Positions 61,695 to 64,000 of a stretch of DNA of 64,000 bases are shown in pieces (position 1 is the first letter of the stretch; each line of letters begins with the position of its first letter). The stretch spans positions 582,384-646,383 of the forward strand of contig VZTJ01003853.1 in assembly GCA_013397795.1 (NCBI GenBank). Reading direction: 5' to 3'. The notes under the pieces are model-generated. The model did no database searches. It saw only the letters and a list, made by a program, of their open reading frames with translations, and had not been told where the DNA came from. A program made the translations under genes and the position numbers. The stretch is from Orthonyx spaldingii (lineage: Eukaryota > Chordata > Aves > Passeriformes > Orthonychidae).

Positions 61695-64000
61695 GTTTTT
61701 GACTGCCTCCTTTAATTCTTGCAGGAAAAAATAGTTTAAAAGAAAAATATCCTTGTAACTGATAGTTGCAGGCTAATTTGAACACCAAGTATTCTGTCTA
61801 AAATACCTACGTGCCTCCCTTTTTTTGCTGTTGCCTTTAGTTATAATGCTAATCTGATATCTGAGAATACCTGTTCTGCTAGTTGCAAACTAGGAGTCCT
61901 CTGCTACACTGCTGTTTGGGAACACTACCTGAGCTCAGAGCTAGCTCTCAGAGAGATACTTGGAGGTTACTGGAGAACGTACATGCTGTTCTCTAGCAGT
62001 GTGGAGCAAAGCCAGGCAGGCCCTGTCCCAACCATAGAGAAAAAGGAGTGCAGAGATAAGAGAGAATGGGAGGGAACTACTGGCTGCCCACATGGAGCTC
62101 AGCTCCTGGCCGCCTCCAGGGAGGTGGCAGCTGAGGCCAGCCCACCCTACCCACATTGCCCAACCCAAGCAGCCTTTAAGGTGGGCCTAAGCAGGACCAG
62201 TTTTCAAACCATCTGCTTGACTTCACTTTGTGTGCCTTTTTGCCTGAATCTGTGGGTTTGTACTCATGGTCAGCACCTTCCTGCAGTTCTCTAGGAGAGA
62301 ATAGCAACATTGTAGTCTTGCCACAATATTAATGCTTAGGGACAAATTAAATTAGGATTAACTCACAAACACTGGTAGGTGTTCAGGCCAGAAGACAGGA
62401 TGAGCATAATTTTCCTTTCTGAATATGGTAACACAGTGATCCCACTCTGTGTAAGGGCAGCGAGAGTGTCTGAGAGGAGCAAGAAGATGGGTCTGAAGAA
62501 CGCAGAGACTTGAGTGGCTGGACTGTTTTAAAGTATGGATACCCCTCTTAAAAGTGTTTGAGAAAAAATGGTCTCAAGATTTACTCTACCTTTTGCCATA
62601 TGAACAAAGTTCCCATGAACATCAGAAACCAGGCTGCCAACGCATAGAGATTAGTGAGAGGACAGAAAAGATGTAAAGACAAGACAGAGAAACCTCTGCC
62701 CTTGATGACCTGAAATCACACTCACTCTCTATCCAAAAGATACAGTAAGTTCAGTGAAAAAGTATGTGTGTGGTAAAAGCATGATATTCTTTTCAGTATC
62801 AATATTACAAAGCATGCAAAGGGTATCTCCACAGGTGATGTGCTGTGAGGGTATCCCAGCTGACTTTGAGCAGATGCAAGTGAGCCCAGGTTGTGCCGAT
62901 GCCTCCCCTTTTAAAGCTGCTTGGGTTGGGGATGGCTCTTGTTTAGCGTGATGGTAGGGTCTGTAGGCAAACCTTCTCTTTCTGATGTACCTTGGAATAT
63001 TTATCCTGATTTTATGGTGACTGAAGTAAAAGCAGATATTTAGTATTTATAGAAAACAAGAAAGTGACTTATATAACGGCTATTACCTGTTACATCAATG
63101 CTGCTCAATTCTACCACTCACTCCCACTCATTCCTCAATTCAGGGTGTGATTGTGAAGTATAGTTTTAAAACATAAATCTTAGATAGTCTAGAAGGGATA
63201 AATGATTGTGCAGACTTTTCAGCTAAGATAATTGATGTGTCTTTTTATTCCAGAGAAGAAATAACAAGGAAGTAAGGAAATCACTGTAAGTTAAACTTTG
63301 GCTGAGAGGGAAATACAAGCATTTAAATGGGAATATGATTCCATTTTAATGACTATTTGCCACTGAACAGTAAAACAGTAGTTTTCCATAGAAAATGTGA
63401 TGTTTCCGTTGATTTTTTCCTTTTGTTATGAAAGAAAAGTTTGAAATTATATTAAAAAAAAGCTATTTGGATGAACTGAATTTAAATTTTAGAAGTGTAA
63501 ATGAGGAACTGATGGCAATTCAAGCAAGCAGCCTGGGTTGTTGGACACAATCTACTTGCTGAAAATGGTGCAGCTGATTAGATTTTAGAACTGCCTTTGT
63601 TTTTCACGGTACACGTAACTAGCCAAAAGAACTATAAGCCTCAGGAGTATTGTCAGCTTTTTGCCACAATCCTTTCTGCATTATGTGACTAGAGATAGTT
63701 ATGTGTTTACTTTGTGAGTTGGCATTACTGGGTTTTATTTATCTTTTGTAAAAGTAGGCCAGTTTCAGCTTTTCTGGATTTTGGAACTTAGGGTTGATTG
63801 ATCTGCAAAGGGCACAGCCTGTCTAGTGACCCAGAGAGCAGAGGTCTTCAATGATTCAATCTGTGGTATTATGCAGAAAAATGCATCTGTTCTTACTTAA
63901 TTCTAGAAGGGGCTGATATTTCTTGTCTGCAATATGATGAAGTTCAGTATATTGGAAATTACTGAAGGCTGTCAAATATGGATTTTTCAGTCTATGACTT
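60449..64000. other. Unique noncoding sequence to the window end
   Basis: AT-rich with no recognised gene or interspersed repeat apart from the (TTTTG)n tract. A GC-richer patch at about 62000-62290 has an open plus-strand frame of 103 codons but no recognised family or splice signals. Confidence 0.5.
61664..61701. repeat. (TTTTG)n microsatellite
   Basis: About seven units of TTTTG, the first and the last two expanded to TTTTTG. Confidence 0.9.

Noticed and set aside
1..64000. CRISPR arrays, operons, rRNA or tRNA genes, bacterial insertion sequences
   Set aside because: No regularly spaced repeats, no cloverleaf-type sequence recognised, and composition and repeats are those of a vertebrate nuclear genome.

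Overview
The window is AT-rich vertebrate nuclear DNA, almost certainly from a bird. The basis is its repeat content: truncated CR1 LINEs of several ages and three avian-type endogenous retroviral LTRs. I recognise the LTR family types from memory, and their use here points to a neoavian rather than a galliform genome; that last step is inference. No bacterial, phage or plasmid features are present, and there is no CRISPR array, operon or rRNA. I see no protein-coding gene that I can identify with confidence. The window reads as intergenic desert or a very large intron.

Layout: (1) 1-686 is a nearly complete ERV LTR on the minus strand, cut by the window edge. (2) 1881-3427 is a complete solo LTR on the minus strand with TG...CA ends and a perfect 5-bp target-site duplication (CATAC); it carries the only strongly GC/CpG-rich tract in the window. 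(3) 6650-7210 is a single-copy CpG-retaining patch that is a candidate regulatory element. (4) An assembly gap lies at 9997-10050. (5) 12280-13490 is a very old CR1. (6) 14180-14713 is a third minus-strand solo LTR. (7) 19044-19620 is another old CR1. (8) 24686-24780 and 29102-30230 are minus-strand CR1 copies; the second is internally deleted and contains a single N inside a 21-bp duplication. (9) 42085-42410 and 50350-51567 are plus-strand CR1 3' ends; the second hosts a nine-copy CTCTG microsatellite. The rest is unique AT-rich sequence with homopolymer and simple-repeat tracts.

Three minus-strand stretches look like splice-flanked coding segments: 37582-37448 (start codon, signal peptide, strong donor), 33415-33325 (short open exon) and 26663-26311 (strong acceptor, then two good-looking reading frames broken by a frameshift and one stop). 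They share a strand and order, so a diverged or decayed secreted-protein gene is possible, but no family was recognised and this is speculative. A CpG-retaining patch at 60060-60440, open on both strands, is a fourth lead.

Calls of repeat families rest on recalled consensus features. RepeatMasker with an avian library, RNA-seq and a multi-bird alignment would settle most of the uncertain entries.
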